A stretch of 64,000 bases of DNA from JANMCE01 sp031410595 (GCA_031410595.1 JANNZM010000050.1:1-64000), one strand, 5' to 3'; numbered from the stretch's first letter, positions 17,549-26,989 are shown. Numbers and translations: made by a program. Notes: generated from the letters alone by a model not told the origin.

Positions 17549-18922
17549 ATGAATCGAACTGTCAGGCCGCGGTCGTGGTTCGCCGTCGTGTCCACCCTTG
17601 CACTTGTCGCAACCGGATGTGCGAAGAGCACAAGCTCGACGGCAACCACGGCAGTCACTGGCACAACGGCACCTACAGCAACCGTTCCCACGACCCTCGG
17701 CCCAACTGCTGTCACCACCCTGGCTGCCGCATCTGCCACGGCCGCGGCGACCACAACGGCATCGCGGCCCGATGTCGCCCAGGCGTTCCCAACGCTTGGC
17801 CCACCAACGGGCCAGCCCATCTCGATTGGCCTCGTCAACACCGAAGGCACGCCGGGGCTGGATTTTCCGGAGATGCGACTGAACATCGGCGGCGCCATCG
17901 ACTACCTGAACCTCCACGGTGGCTTTGGCGGACGACCGATCAAGTTCGAGACCTGTACTGCGAAAGGATCGCCGGAGACCTCGCAGGCCTGCGCCCAGGA
18001 ACTCGTCGGCAAGAAGGTTGAGCTGGTGCTACTGGGTCTCGATCTCTTTCCCGACTACGCCACCTACACCGCCGCCAACGTCCCTGTTGTCGGCGTGTTA
18101 CCTATCCTGCCGCCGGATTACAAGGCCAACGCCCTGTTTCTCACCGGAGGTAACGCAACGCTCGGCGGAGCGATGGCCGCGGTGGCAAAGGATCACTTCC
18201 ACGCGAAGACCGTCTCCATCATCAGCAGCGACAACCCTGGCTCGAACAGCTCCGAGGCCTCGCTCACCGCGGCACTTGATGTCGCCGGCATCGCACACAC
18301 CACCGTCAAGGGTGGTGACAACGAAACCGACGCCGGCTACCAGGGGCTGATGCGCTCGGCCGCCAAGGGGAATCCTGACCTGCTCGTCTCGCTGTACTCC
18401 GACGCCGGCTGTATCGGTGCCATCCGCGGTCGGGCGGCGTTGCGGATCACGCTTCCTGTCCTGACTACGGGCATCTGTTCCAGCAAGAAGGTGCTCGATG
18501 TCGTAGGGGACGATGCCGTGGGTTGGGTGTTTACCGGTGTGCAAACGCAGCAGGACACGCCTGAGCTCGCCGTGCTCAAAGAGATTCTTGCGCCCGTTCT
18601 GAAGGTGCCTGCGGCTAAGGTTGACTCTGCGGCCCTGGGCCTTGGGGCACTCGCTCTTTTCGAGATCATGTCGCTCGCGGTGTACGCCGACACGCTGCAA
18701 GCTGACGGCAAGCCGGTCACGGGTGCCTCGGTCTTCGCGTTCCTCGGGGCCACGAAGGGGTTGAAGCTCTGGCCCGGCCAAGGCTCGGTCGACTGTGGAG
18801 CTTCGCCAAAGTACCCCAGCATCTGCTCGTTCACGTTTCCGTTTGCCGAGTACAAGGCCGGGGGACAGGTGCTGACAATCCCCGGTCTGGTGGCGGTGTC
18901 CAGTCGGGAGTACCTGCCATAG
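17549..18922 (+). CDS. ABC transporter substrate-binding lipoprotein (branched-chain amino acid type)
   Basis: 457 aa from ATG 17549. A lipoprotein signal (TLALVATGCAKS) is followed by a Thr/Ala/Ser-rich linker of about 60 residues, then a periplasmic-binding-protein type I fold like the LivJ/AmiC family (ISIGLVNTEGTPGLDFPEMR; ETSQACAQELVGKKVELVLL). It is the solute receptor for the permease and two ATPases encoded just downstream. In this family ligands include amino acids, amides and aromatic acids; the context favours an aromatic acid. Confidence 0.88.
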   Translation: MNRTVRPRSWFAVVSTLALVATGCAKSTSSTATTAVTGTTAPTATVPTTLGPTAVTTLAAASATAAATTTASRPDVAQAFPTLGPPTGQPISIGLVNTEGTPGLDFPEMRLNIGGAIDYLNLHGGFGGRPIKFETCTAKGSPETSQACAQELVGKKVELVLLGLDLFPDYATYTAANVPVVGVLPILPPDYKANALFLTGGNATLGGAMAAVAKDHFHAKTVSIISSDNPGSNSSEASLTAALDVAGIAHTTVKGGDNETDAGYQGLMRSAAKGNPDLLVSLYSDAGCIGAIRGRAALRITLPVLTTGICSSKKVLDVVGDDAVGWVFTGVQTQQDTPELAVLKEILAPVLKVPAAKVDSAALGLGALALFEIMSLAVYADTLQADGKPVTGASVFAFLGATKGLKLWPGQGSVDCGASPKYPSICSFTFPFAEYKAGGQVLTIPGLVAVSSREYLP

Positions 18923-18950
18923 ACGCTGCGGCCGGCTTCCGTATCGCCCC

Positions 18951-20939
18951 ATGACCGACTACCTCTATTACCTGCTGCTCGGCAGTGGTGCCGCCGCAGT
19001 TATCGCCGCGTTCGGTCTCGGTCTCGTCATCACCTATCAGGGTTCGGGGGTGGTCAACTTTGCGTACGGCGCCATGGCGATGTGGGTGGCCTATGTCTAT
19101 GCCGATCTCCGCACTGGGGCCTACCCGTTTCCACTCCCCGGCCTTCCGGCTCGTTATCACTTCGATCACGACATTGGCTTCCGGTCGGCGATGGGGCTCT
19201 CGTTACTTACCGCCATGCTGCTTGGATTACTGGTGTATCTGCTTGTGTTCCGTCCGCTTCGTCGTGCACCAGCCTTGGCCACCGTGGTGGCAAGCATCGG
19301 ATTGGTCATTGTGTTTACGTCGCTGGTTGATCGGCGATTCGCCGACCGAAAGACGCTCAGGGTTGGGTCGATCCTGCCCCGTACTCCGGTGAACTTTGCC
19401 CGGGATGTGGCCGTCCCCCGTGATGGGTTGTGGTTGGCCTTGATCCTGTTCGCCCTCTCTGCCGGTTTGTGGGCGATATCTCGTTTCACCCGGATCGGGC
19501 TGATCACCCGGGCTGCTGCCGAGAGCGAAAAAGGCGCGGTGTTACTCGGCTTCTCGCCTGACTTCTTGGCCGGACTGACCTTCGTCGTAGCCTCTCTCGT
19601 CGGCGGGCTCATCGCCATCCTGGCCTCGCCCATGATCCAACTGAGTTCGAGCGTGTATTCGTTCGGCTTCCTCATCCCAGCGCTGGGCGCCGCACTGCTC
19701 GGCACGTTTCGTTTTGTCTGGCCAACTGTCGGCACGGGCATGGCGATCGGGATGGTGCAGTCATCGTTCACCAAGCTCCAGGGCGACGTCAGTTGGTTCC
19801 CCAAGTACGGCGCCCGCGAAGGTTTGCCGTTCCTGGTCATCATTGTTGCGATGGTGCTGCTTGGTGAGCGCATTCCCGATCGTGCGTCGGTGACCAATGC
19901 GAAGCTGCCGACGGTGCCACCGTCCAGGATGACGCCCCTTGCCGTGTTGGCGCCGTCTGCGGCTGCGGTCGCCGGTCTGCTGTTCCTTGGGCCGCTTTGG
20001 CGTGCCGCGATTATGACCAGCGTGATCGCCGCGGTGTTCGCGCTTTCGCTGGTCGTACTCACCGGTTTCGGCGGTCAGATTTCGCTTGCGCAAATGGCCT
20101 TTGCCGGTATCGCCGGTTTCGCGCTTTCGAAACTGTCGGTCCTGTGGAACATTCCGTTTCCCTTCGCGCCGCTGCTTGCCGCAGGGTTGGCCACCGTGTT
20201 CGGTGTCCTGGTGGGGTTCCCTGCGCTGCGAGTCAGAGGCACGAACCTGGCCATTGTCACCGTCGCTGGCGGTGTTGCGATCTCGGAGTTCATTTTCAAG
20301 AACCCCACCTTCGTCGGCGACGCATCCACAGGCGGGGCGAAAATCCCTCATCCGAAGCTGGGCACCTGGGACTTTGCGCTTGTGCTCGGCAGCAAGTCGT
20401 CCCGACCGGCGTTCGGCATTTTCTCGGTTGCCGTGTTGGTGCTGCTGGCCTTGGCCGTTGGAAATATCCGTCGAAGCACGACGGGTCGGCGGATGTTGGC
20501 GGTCCGCTCGAACGAGCGAGCAGCCAGCGCGCTTGCGGTCGACGTCGCCCGCGCCAAGTTGCTGGTGTTCGCGATGTCATCATGTATCGCTGGCATCGGC
20601 GGCTGCCTGGTCGCATACCGTTTCGGCAACGTGTCGGACTCTTCGTATGGGGTCGTAGCATCGCTCGCGGCGTTGGCGGTGGCGTACCTCGGAGGCATCA
20701 CGAGTGTCAGCGGGGCGGTCACCGCCGGAGTAGTTGCTGCCTCAGGTGTCGCCTTCTTCGTTACCGGAAAGATCGTCGGCACCTTCGGGAAATGGGAGGC
20801 GCTCATCAGTGGGGTCCTCCTCATCGTGACGACCATCCATAACCCCGAAGGCATCGCAGGAGCGATCCGCACCCGCGTCGAGCACGCTCGGGCCGCGGCC
20901 GTGAGCCGAAAGCATGCCGAGAAGGTGCCGGTCCGATGA
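18951..20939 (+). CDS. Fused branched-chain-type ABC permease (LivH-LivM)
   Basis: 662 aa. The first half (to about residue 300) is a LivH-like permease with GLGLVITYQGSGVVNFAYGA near the N-terminus; the second half (from about 330) is LivM-like, with LTGFGGQISLAQMAFAGIAG and YLGGITSVSGAVTAG. About 16-18 hydrophobic helices are visible. Both halves are usually separate chains; here they are one protein with no intervening stop. The stop overlaps the ATG of the first ATPase gene. Confidence 0.9.
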   Translation: MTDYLYYLLLGSGAAAVIAAFGLGLVITYQGSGVVNFAYGAMAMWVAYVYADLRTGAYPFPLPGLPARYHFDHDIGFRSAMGLSLLTAMLLGLLVYLLVFRPLRRAPALATVVASIGLVIVFTSLVDRRFADRKTLRVGSILPRTPVNFARDVAVPRDGLWLALILFALSAGLWAISRFTRIGLITRAAAESEKGAVLLGFSPDFLAGLTFVVASLVGGLIAILASPMIQLSSSVYSFGFLIPALGAALLGTFRFVWPTVGTGMAIGMVQSSFTKLQGDVSWFPKYGAREGLPFLVIIVAMVLLGERIPDRASVTNAKLPTVPPSRMTPLAVLAPSAAAVAGLLFLGPLWRAAIMTSVIAAVFALSLVVLTGFGGQISLAQMAFAGIAGFALSKLSVLWNIPFPFAPLLAAGLATVFGVLVGFPALRVRGTNLAIVTVAGGVAISEFIFKNPTFVGDASTGGAKIPHPKLGTWDFALVLGSKSSRPAFGIFSVAVLVLLALAVGNIRRSTTGRRMLAVRSNERAASALAVDVARAKLLVFAMSSCIAGIGGCLVAYRFGNVSDSSYGVVASLAALAVAYLGGITSVSGAVTAGVVAASGVAFFVTGKIVGTFGKWEALISGVLLIVTTIHNPEGIAGAIRTRVEHARAAAVSRKHAEKVPVR

Positions 20940-21709
20940 CGCTCTTGCAGACCTACGAAATGTCGGTCACCTTCGGTGGCGTGCGGGCGGTCAACGAAGT
21001 GAATATCGAGGTCTCGCCCGGTTCACTCGTTGGGCTCATCGGTCCGAACGGGGCGGGCAAGACCTCGCTCATCGATGGCGTCACCGGCTTTGTTCCGTCG
21101 ACTGGTCGTGTGGTGTTCGACGGAAACGAGATCGGTGCGCTACCAGCTCACAAGCGGGCCGGCCTCGGCCTTGGTCGTACGTGGCAGTCGCTGGAGTTGT
21201 TCGATGATCTCACCGTTCGGGAGAACCTCCAGGTTGCAACCGAGAGACAGAGAGCGTCGGGCTTTCTGCTCGACCTCGTCGCTCCCCGCCGCCGTCGATC
21301 GACCGATGCGATCGATTTCGCGTGTGATGTCTTGGGCATACGTAATCTCATGGTGAAGATGCCCGGTCAGCTCAGCCAGGGGCAGCGAAAACTCGTGTCG
21401 GCGGCGCGAGCATTGTCGGCTGGGCCCAAGCTGATCTGCATGGACGAACCAGCCGCCGGACTCGACACGCTTGAAAGCGCGCAACTCGGTCAGCGGCTGC
21501 GTGACATCGTTGAGGCCGACATCAGCATCCTCCTGGTCGACCATGACATGGGGCTGGTGCTGAGTGTTTGCGACTTCATCTATGTCATGGAGTTCGGCCG
21601 CAAGATCGCCGAAGGGACACCGACCGAGATCAAGAAGAACCCCTTGGTCATGACGGCGTACCTGGGCGGACATGCGCCGGCCAGCGGCGACGGTGCTGGC
21701 CCACCATGA
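20936..21709 (+). CDS. livG: ABC transporter ATP-binding protein, LivG type
   Basis: 257 aa. Walker A GPNGAGKTS, a signature motif LSQGQRKL (Gly-Gly variant replaced by Gln-Gly) and Walker B LICMDEPAAGLD are all present, then the H-loop in LLVDHDMG. It overlaps the permease stop by 4 bases. The long insertion after Walker A and its order before LivF are typical of LivG. Energises import together with LivF. Confidence 0.92.
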   Translation: MTLLQTYEMSVTFGGVRAVNEVNIEVSPGSLVGLIGPNGAGKTSLIDGVTGFVPSTGRVVFDGNEIGALPAHKRAGLGLGRTWQSLELFDDLTVRENLQVATERQRASGFLLDLVAPRRRRSTDAIDFACDVLGIRNLMVKMPGQLSQGQRKLVSAARALSAGPKLICMDEPAAGLDTLESAQLGQRLRDIVEADISILLVDHDMGLVLSVCDFIYVMEFGRKIAEGTPTEIKKNPLVMTAYLGGHAPASGDGAGPP

Positions 21710-22404
21710 GGCTGCTCGAAATGATCGATATGTCAAGCGGATACAACGGCCTTGCTGTCGTCCGCGACCTGAACCTTTTCGTTGACGAAGGTGAAGTCGT
21801 GGTGCTGCTCGGACCGAACGGGGCCGGCAAGACCACCTCGCTCCTCGCCGCATCCGGCCTCAACGCGATCTTGCAGGGTGAGATCAACGTGATGGGAGAG
21901 TCCATCAAGCGACGTCGGCCACATCTCATCGCGCGCGCTGGACTGGCCCATGTACCCGAGGATCGCAGCCTGTTCTTTCAACTCACCGTGCACGAGAACC
22001 TTCGACTCGCGGCTCCGAAGGGGGCCAAGGTTTTCTCCGACGTCCTTGGCTACTTTCCGGCCCTTGATGCTCTCAGGGGTCGCAAAGCCGGCCTGCTTTC
22101 CGGAGGAGAACAACAGATGCTCGCGGTCGCCAGGGCGCTGTTAACCAAGCCGAAGTTGTTGATGGTGGATGAGATGAGTCTGGGTCTGGCGCCGATCGTT
22201 GTCGATCGGCTCCTTCCGGTCCTGCGCCAGATTGCGGTCGATACCGGCGTTGGGGTCCTACTGGTTGAGCAACACGTTGATCTCGTCTTGCAGATCGCTG
22301 ATCGGGCGTACCTTCTCAACCACGGAGATCTCGTGTTCGAGGGAGCTGCCGCCTACCTTCGCTCCCACCGGCAGCTGCTGGAAAGCAGCTATCTGGGCGG
22401 CTGA
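21706..22404 (+). CDS. livF: ABC transporter ATP-binding protein, LivF type
   Basis: 232 aa from ATG 21706 (ATGA overlap with livG). Walker A GPNGAGKTT, LivF-typical HVPEDRSLFFQLTVHENL, signature LLSGGEQQML, Walker B LLMVDEMSLGLAP and H-loop LLVEQH. It completes the importer. A short hairpin follows before the O-demethylase gene. Confidence 0.93.
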   Translation: MRLLEMIDMSSGYNGLAVVRDLNLFVDEGEVVVLLGPNGAGKTTSLLAASGLNAILQGEINVMGESIKRRRPHLIARAGLAHVPEDRSLFFQLTVHENLRLAAPKGAKVFSDVLGYFPALDALRGRKAGLLSGGEQQMLAVARALLTKPKLLMVDEMSLGLAPIVVDRLLPVLRQIAVDTGVGVLLVEQHVDLVLQIADRAYLLNHGDLVFEGAAAYLRSHRQLLESSYLGG

Positions 22405-22430
22405 CTGCGATCGAATGTCTGCATCGTGAG

Positions 22431-22449
22431 CGTTCTCCTGGAGAGAACG
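22431..22449. promoter_or_regulatory. Short inverted repeat upstream of O-demethylase gene
   Basis: Perfect 7-base arms (cgttctc and gagaacg) with a 5-base loop, in the 87-base gap between livF and the O-demethylase. It could be a weak terminator or an operator for the GntR regulator encoded downstream. A TACTCT that could serve as a -10 box lies at 22480-22485, fitting a leaderless start at ATG 22492. Confidence 0.35.
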
Positions 22450-22491
22450 GGCAGGGCTGGTCGGACAGGGTGTCGTGTGTACTCTGCTGCG

Positions 22492-23883
22492 ATGGTCACT
22501 CACGAACAGCCCCGCTCGCTGCAGAATCTGTTGGACTCGATCCCGAACCTCGTCGACCACCTGTATGACAACCGCAAGGGTTCGGTGCTGAAAGACGCAG
22601 TGCTGCGACAGCCCACCCAGTTTGTTGCACCCGAGTTCACGAACTGGCGCGAAGAGCAGATGGCGTGTCGCACGAGCATTGCCTTCTACGACCAGTCCTT
22701 CCACATGACCACCACCTTCATCCGCGGCAAGGACGCCGTGGCCTTGATGAACCATCTCACGGTGAACAGCTACACCACCTTCGGTGTCGACCGCTCCCGT
22801 CACAGCGTGGTGTGCAGCCCCGACGGCTATGTGATCGGTGACGGCATCCTGTACTGCCTGGCGCCCGACGAACTGTGCCTCGTCGGTCGACAAGCCGGCC
22901 ACAACTGGGTGCGGTTCAACGCGAAGTCGGGTGGCTTCGACGTCGAGATCGAAGAAGACGAGTTCATGGCCGACAACCCCAACGGCCGGCGCAATTTTTA
23001 CCGCTACCAGGTGGAGGGCCCGCACGCCCCGGCGTTGATGGAACAGCTCACCGGCGCGCCGATGCCGCAGGTACCCAAGCTGCACCTGATGCACGTCACT
23101 ATCGCCGGCCGCTCGGTCACTGCCATGCAGCACACGATGGCCGGCAACCCGGGGTGGGAACTGTTCGGTCCGTGGGACGATGGCCCGGCGATCAAAGAGG
23201 CCGTCCTAGCGGCCGGTGAAGCCTACGACATGAAGCGCGTCGGCTCGGTCGCGTACTTCACCACGGCCATGGAGCTCGGCTGGGTGTCACGCCCGATGCC
23301 GGCAATCTTCACCCATCCCGAGATGAAGGCATTCCGCGAGTGGCTACCCGAAACCGCGCCGGAGGCCACCTGGGCGCTCGGCGGCAGCTACAACGCGCCC
23401 AACGTGGAGGACTACTACTTCACTCCCTGGGAGCTCGGCTACGGCAACGTCATCAAGCTCGACAAGGGCGAGTTTGTCGGTCGTGACGCGCTCGCCGCAT
23501 CCAAGGGCAACGATCACCGCCAGAAGGTGTCGCTGGTCTGGAACCCCGAAGACGTCGCCAAGATCATCGAGGGCTACATGGACCACGACCAGTTGCCGAC
23601 CCGCTACCTCGAGTTCCCGCGATCGAACTACGCCACGTGGCTGTACGACGGCGTGCACGACGGCAAGGGCAACCACATCGGTGTGTCGATCTACCCGACT
23701 TTCCTGTGGACCGAGCGGTCCATGTGCACTATCGGTGTCCTCGACTCGAAGCACGCCGCCATGGGTAGTGAGGTCACCCTCGTCTGGGGCGAGCCGAGCA
23801 GCCGTAAGAGCAAGTACCTCGAACCGCACCGCCAGATCAAGATCCGCGCCACCGTCGCCCCTGCCCCTATCGGGAAGCGTTAA
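22492..23883 (+). CDS. LigM/DesA-like aminomethyltransferase-fold O-demethylase
   Basis: 463 aa. The whole length resembles tetrahydrofolate-dependent O-demethylases of vanillate and syringate (LigM, DesA), a branch of the GcvT/T-protein family. Recognised segments are SLQNLLDSIPNLVDHLYDNR, APEFTNWREEQMACRTSIAF and the C-terminal GVLDSKHAAMGSEVTLVWGE. These enzymes move the methoxyl carbon of an aromatic acid to THF. The preceding oxygenase and aromatic-acid-type importer support this reading. In the same family, related proteins use dimethylsulfoniopropionate or glycine, so the substrate is inferred. Ends in a terminator. Confidence 0.85.
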   Translation: MVTHEQPRSLQNLLDSIPNLVDHLYDNRKGSVLKDAVLRQPTQFVAPEFTNWREEQMACRTSIAFYDQSFHMTTTFIRGKDAVALMNHLTVNSYTTFGVDRSRHSVVCSPDGYVIGDGILYCLAPDELCLVGRQAGHNWVRFNAKSGGFDVEIEEDEFMADNPNGRRNFYRYQVEGPHAPALMEQLTGAPMPQVPKLHLMHVTIAGRSVTAMQHTMAGNPGWELFGPWDDGPAIKEAVLAAGEAYDMKRVGSVAYFTTAMELGWVSRPMPAIFTHPEMKAFREWLPETAPEATWALGGSYNAPNVEDYYFTPWELGYGNVIKLDKGEFVGRDALAASKGNDHRQKVSLVWNPEDVAKIIEGYMDHDQLPTRYLEFPRSNYATWLYDGVHDGKGNHIGVSIYPTFLWTERSMCTIGVLDSKHAAMGSEVTLVWGEPSSRKSKYLEPHRQIKIRATVAPAPIGKR

Positions 23884-23902
23884 CACAAAGTCGTCCGCTG
23901 CT

Positions 23903-23932
23903 GGAGCCGATCACTCGCCCGTGATCGGCTCT
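23903..23932 (+). terminator. Rho-independent-like terminator after O-demethylase
   Basis: Perfect 11-base arms (23904-23914 gagccgatcac and 23921-23931 gtgatcggctc) with a 6-base loop, 20 bases after the stop. No T-tract follows. It closes the oxygenase/importer/O-demethylase operon. Confidence 0.75.
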
Positions 23933-23967
23933 AGACTTGCGCGTGTCCGCACTGTTGATAGGAAGTC

Positions 23968-24657
23968 GTGCCTGTGGGTGACGCAGCATCGGTTGGTCGC
24001 TCGGGCGTGCGTCTGGCCCAGTTGGTCCTCGATGAGCTGAAAGAGCGGTTGCTCGACGGTCAGTATGCCGTGGGTTCGCGGATTTCTATCGAGGATGTCC
24101 GTGCCGAGTTCCAGGTCAGCAAGCAGCCGGTGATGGACGCCATGCGCCGCTTGGAATCGATCGGAATCGTCGAGATCATCCCGCAGAGCGGTTGTCGGGT
24201 GGCCTCGTACTCGTTCCAGGAGGTACGAGACTTCTTCCGGCTCTTCGGCAGCTTCGAAGGGGAGATCGCCGCGGCGGCTGCTACCCGGCGAACCGACGCC
24301 CAAGTCGATGAACTGGAAGCCACCTGGCAACGGATAGAGGATTTGAAATCGCTGGTCGAGCCGTTATCCCGCTCTCGCGGCTACCGGTTCGAGAACCGTG
24401 CCTTTCATCTCATTGTGCACGAGATGGCGCACTCTCGTGTGATGGCTGAATTGAGCGAGCGCATGTGGGACATGTCCGACTTCTTCATCAACACGGTCGG
24501 GGTTGATCACCCGCTGTCTGGCGCGCTGGATGATCGCAATCACGATCACGACGTCATTCGCCGTGCCATCCGTTCGCGAAACGCCGACGTGGCCCGCGCC
24601 GCTATGGAGTCCCACATCGTGAGCACCATCGGTTTGCTGAGCGACGACGCCGACTGA
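23968..24657 (+). CDS. GntR family regulator (FCD type)
   Basis: 229 aa from GTG 23968, with AGGA just upstream. The winged helix is SRISIEDVRAEFQVSKQPVM with a following SGCRVASYSFQEV wing. The all-helical FCD ligand domain occupies the rest, with metal-binding-type residues in FENRAFHLIVHEMAHSRVM. It is just after the O-demethylase operon in the same direction, so it likely senses an aromatic acid or its product and controls that operon. Confidence 0.9.
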   Translation: MPVGDAASVGRSGVRLAQLVLDELKERLLDGQYAVGSRISIEDVRAEFQVSKQPVMDAMRRLESIGIVEIIPQSGCRVASYSFQEVRDFFRLFGSFEGEIAAAAATRRTDAQVDELEATWQRIEDLKSLVEPLSRSRGYRFENRAFHLIVHEMAHSRVMAELSERMWDMSDFFINTVGVDHPLSGALDDRNHDHDVIRRAIRSRNADVARAAMESHIVSTIGLLSDDAD

Positions 24658-24738
24658 CCGGATCCGACTTGCGGCTTCAGTGCCGACCTACCGACGGCCG
24701 AGATCCATCGGGTGGTGGGGGAGTGGCAGACTCGAAGT

Positions 24739-25374
24739 GTGAAGCGTTCTACAGCAATCGGTCGGTTGGGTGAGGTCGCCGAAAGTTTGGATCGGTTGGA
24801 TTGGCTCGATCCGAAGATCGTCGCCGGCTACGTTCATGGCGAACTCCTAACCGACGCCGCCGCGCTGGACCGGGTCGAGATCGTGCTCGTTGTCGACGCT
24901 CCATCCGAGGTGGTGCCATGGATGGCCCGCCCGCCACACCTGGAAGCAATCGCATGGTTGTTGCGGTTCCCGAAACTTCCGTTGTCGTGGTGTTGGCGCC
25001 CTGCCGGTTGGCCGGTCTGGAACCATCGGATCGTGAACCCCGTCCGATTCTGGACCATCGAGGACCACGTTGACACGGCCGTGTTCGATGCCCTCACCGC
25101 AGGCAGCACAGTGCAGCTCGCCGGTGAAGGGCCCGCCGATGCCAGGGAACTGGTCGCGCAGCTTGAGACCGAACGTCGGGTGGGGCGCGCTCATCTGGAT
25201 CGTGTGTTAGCCGGGTTCTATGAACGGGAATGGCGTCGGGAGCATCGAGGCGACTCGAACGGTAACGGGACAACACAAGACCATTTGTGGTGGGCAGCCG
25301 CTGCGCTGCTAGAACTCGACGACGCCCTCAGCGTCCTCGCCACCGGGATCGACCCATTGTCACATCAGCCGTAG
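24739..25374 (+). CDS. Conserved hypothetical protein (DUF7711-like)
   Basis: 211 aa from GTG 24739 (an in-frame start at 24712 is possible). No catalytic motif is obvious. The pattern VPWM…PP…W…WRPAGWPVWNHRI, followed by VRFWTIEDHVD and a helical C-terminal part ending near LWWAAAALLELDDALS, resembles an actinobacterial family that I recall as DUF7711. An acidic-rich N-terminal half (VEIVLVVDAP) suggests a distant nucleotidyltransferase-like fold. Function is unknown. It sits alone between the GntR gene and a broken lipoprotein gene. Confidence 0.6.
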   Translation: MKRSTAIGRLGEVAESLDRLDWLDPKIVAGYVHGELLTDAAALDRVEIVLVVDAPSEVVPWMARPPHLEAIAWLLRFPKLPLSWCWRPAGWPVWNHRIVNPVRFWTIEDHVDTAVFDALTAGSTVQLAGEGPADARELVAQLETERRVGRAHLDRVLAGFYEREWRREHRGDSNGNGTTQDHLWWAAAALLELDDALSVLATGIDPLSHQP

Positions 25375-25416
25375 CCCGCTGTCGGTTAGGTGTCCAAGAA
25401 AACGGATCAACGCCAT

Positions 25417-25750
25417 ATGAAATCGAGGCCTGCAATGTCGGCCATTAGGAAGCTGGCCATGTCGGGTCTTCTGCTCGCCGGATGTTCGGGAGGACCTGGT
25501 GACCCCGGTCTGAAGTTTTGTGATCTCAAATCGTTGCGATTCGGATCTCGAATACAACGTCTTCCGTGAAGGTCGTGGGAATCGCTGGCTCCCGATTCGC
25601 ACTAACACGGCAACGGGGTTTGCTGGAGCGGACGTGAAACCTAACGAGTATGTCTTTGCTGTGCGGTGGCTTGACGCTTCTGGTGAGCGCCGCTTTTCCC
25701 CCGAGACTGCCGTCGTTGAGCTGTCGGGTGATCGCTGCCCGAAGCGATAG
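25417..25750 (+). pseudogene. Small lipoprotein gene with single-base frameshift
   Basis: ATG 25417 opens a clear lipoprotein signal (AMSGLLLAGCSGG). The frame then shifts: the reading frame that continues as a plausible protein (VISNRCDSDLEYNVFREG … VELSGDRCPKR) is one base off, and the join falls in TTTT at 25516-25519. Removing one T gives a continuous 110-aa product. Either a real frameshift or a sequencing indel. Function is unknown. Confidence 0.55.
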
Positions 25751-25771
25751 GGCTCCGAACTGTAGTGGGTG

Positions 25772-25924
25772 TTAGCGGGCGGGTTTGAGGCCTTGTTGAC
25801 GGATGAGAATGTCGTCGATGACGCTGCGGATCCTCGCCCATTGGTCCTCGGCACCGGTGTTCCGATGGCAGCGAATGCTCGGCAGCGCTAGATAGCTCAG
25901 CGTGCACCGGCTCGCAGTCGTCAC
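25772..25924 (-). CDS. Small hypothetical protein
   Basis: 50 aa from GTG 25924, preceded by a purine-rich GAGGAGAGGAG. The residues after the first 25 (AEDQWARIRSVIDDILIRQQ) look helical and have normal coding bias. It lies 36 bases after the luciferase-like gene on the same strand. No family recognised; could also be the tail of an eroded gene. Confidence 0.35.
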   Translation of the reverse strand: MTTASRCTLSYLALPSIRCHRNTGAEDQWARIRSVIDDILIRQQGLKPAR

Positions 25925-25960
25925 CCCGCTCCTCTCCTCGAAGCGCTGGCGCTACACGGG

Positions 25961-26947
25961 TCAGCGGGTGGCGGCGGCGATGAACCGTTCGAGTTCGCGA
26001 GGGATGTTGTCGCCCATTGGTTGGTAGGCGATTTCGGTGATGCCCATCTCGCCGAGGCCGTCGACCTTGCTGCGCACCTCTGCCGCGGTGCCGGTGACGG
26101 TCACTTGTTCGAGCATGACGGACCCGCCGGCGGCCCAGGCGGCGCGGTCGGCGTCGTTCATGGCGAGCAGGTGATTGGTGTGAATGGCGAAATGCCGTTC
26201 GTCGGCTGGAAGTTCGTTCACCACTGCAAGCCACGCTTCGCCACCGGGCATGCCCTTCACCGCATCGGGGCCGCCGAATTCGTAGGCGAGGTGGTAGTTC
26301 AGCGCCCATCCGGCACCGACGGCTGCTAGTTCTCGCTCGCTGTGGGGTGCCTCACCGTCCTCGCGGACCGTGCCGAACGTGATGGCGGCAACCCATTTGA
26401 ACACGCCGGCCGGGAACGTGCCGGGTGCGGCAAACAACCCGTACCCGCGTTCGCGGGTGATCTCAGTGCCTCGTGGCCCGAACGCGCTCAGGATGATGGG
26501 CACCTCAATCGGGCGGGCTGGTGCGCTGCCGTCGGGGTGCAGCATGCGCATCTTCGCACCTTCCCACTCGATGGTCTCGCCGCGCAGGAGCGCGGTGTAA
26601 GCATCGATGTAGTTCAGGGTGTCGGTCCACGAAATCGAGCGGTAACCCATTGCTCGCCGACCGGTGAACCCGGTGCCGAAACCGACTACCACGCGCCCCG
26701 GAGCGAGCGCCTCCAGCCCTGCGGTTCCCGCGGCGTTCACCATCGGGTGACGAAGGGACGGAATGAGCACGCCGGGGCCCAGCTCGATGCGGTTGGTCTT
26801 CACTGCCGCCAGCCCGAGGGTCATCCAGACATCGGGGCTTTGTTGCGGCGTGTCATACAGCCATGCCCGGTGATACCCGAGGTCCTCGGCGATCTTGACG
26901 TGGTCGGGTGTACTCATCGTCGTTGGGAACGAGCACGAGATGTCCAT
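25961..26947 (-). CDS. LLM-class (luciferase-like) flavin-dependent oxidoreductase
   Basis: 328 aa. TIM-barrel luciferase-like monooxygenase family that uses F420 or FMN: DHVKIAEDLGYHRAWLYDTP, RIELGPGVLIPSLRHPMVNA and the GRVVVGFGTGFTGRRAMGY segment are typical. It is upstream of a small unknown ORF and downstream, same strand, of the isochorismatase-like gene (42 bases), so the two are probably one transcript. The substrate is unknown. Confidence 0.85.
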   Translation of the reverse strand: MDISCSFPTTMSTPDHVKIAEDLGYHRAWLYDTPQQSPDVWMTLGLAAVKTNRIELGPGVLIPSLRHPMVNAAGTAGLEALAPGRVVVGFGTGFTGRRAMGYRSISWTDTLNYIDAYTALLRGETIEWEGAKMRMLHPDGSAPARPIEVPIILSAFGPRGTEITRERGYGLFAAPGTFPAGVFKWVAAITFGTVREDGEAPHSERELAAVGAGWALNYHLAYEFGGPDAVKGMPGGEAWLAVVNELPADERHFAIHTNHLLAMNDADRAAWAAGGSVMLEQVTVTGTAAEVRSKVDGLGEMGITEIAYQPMGDNIPRELERFIAAATR

Positions 26948-26989
26948 TGGTGGCCTCTTTCTGGTGAACGGTGCGAAGACGTCTTGGAT

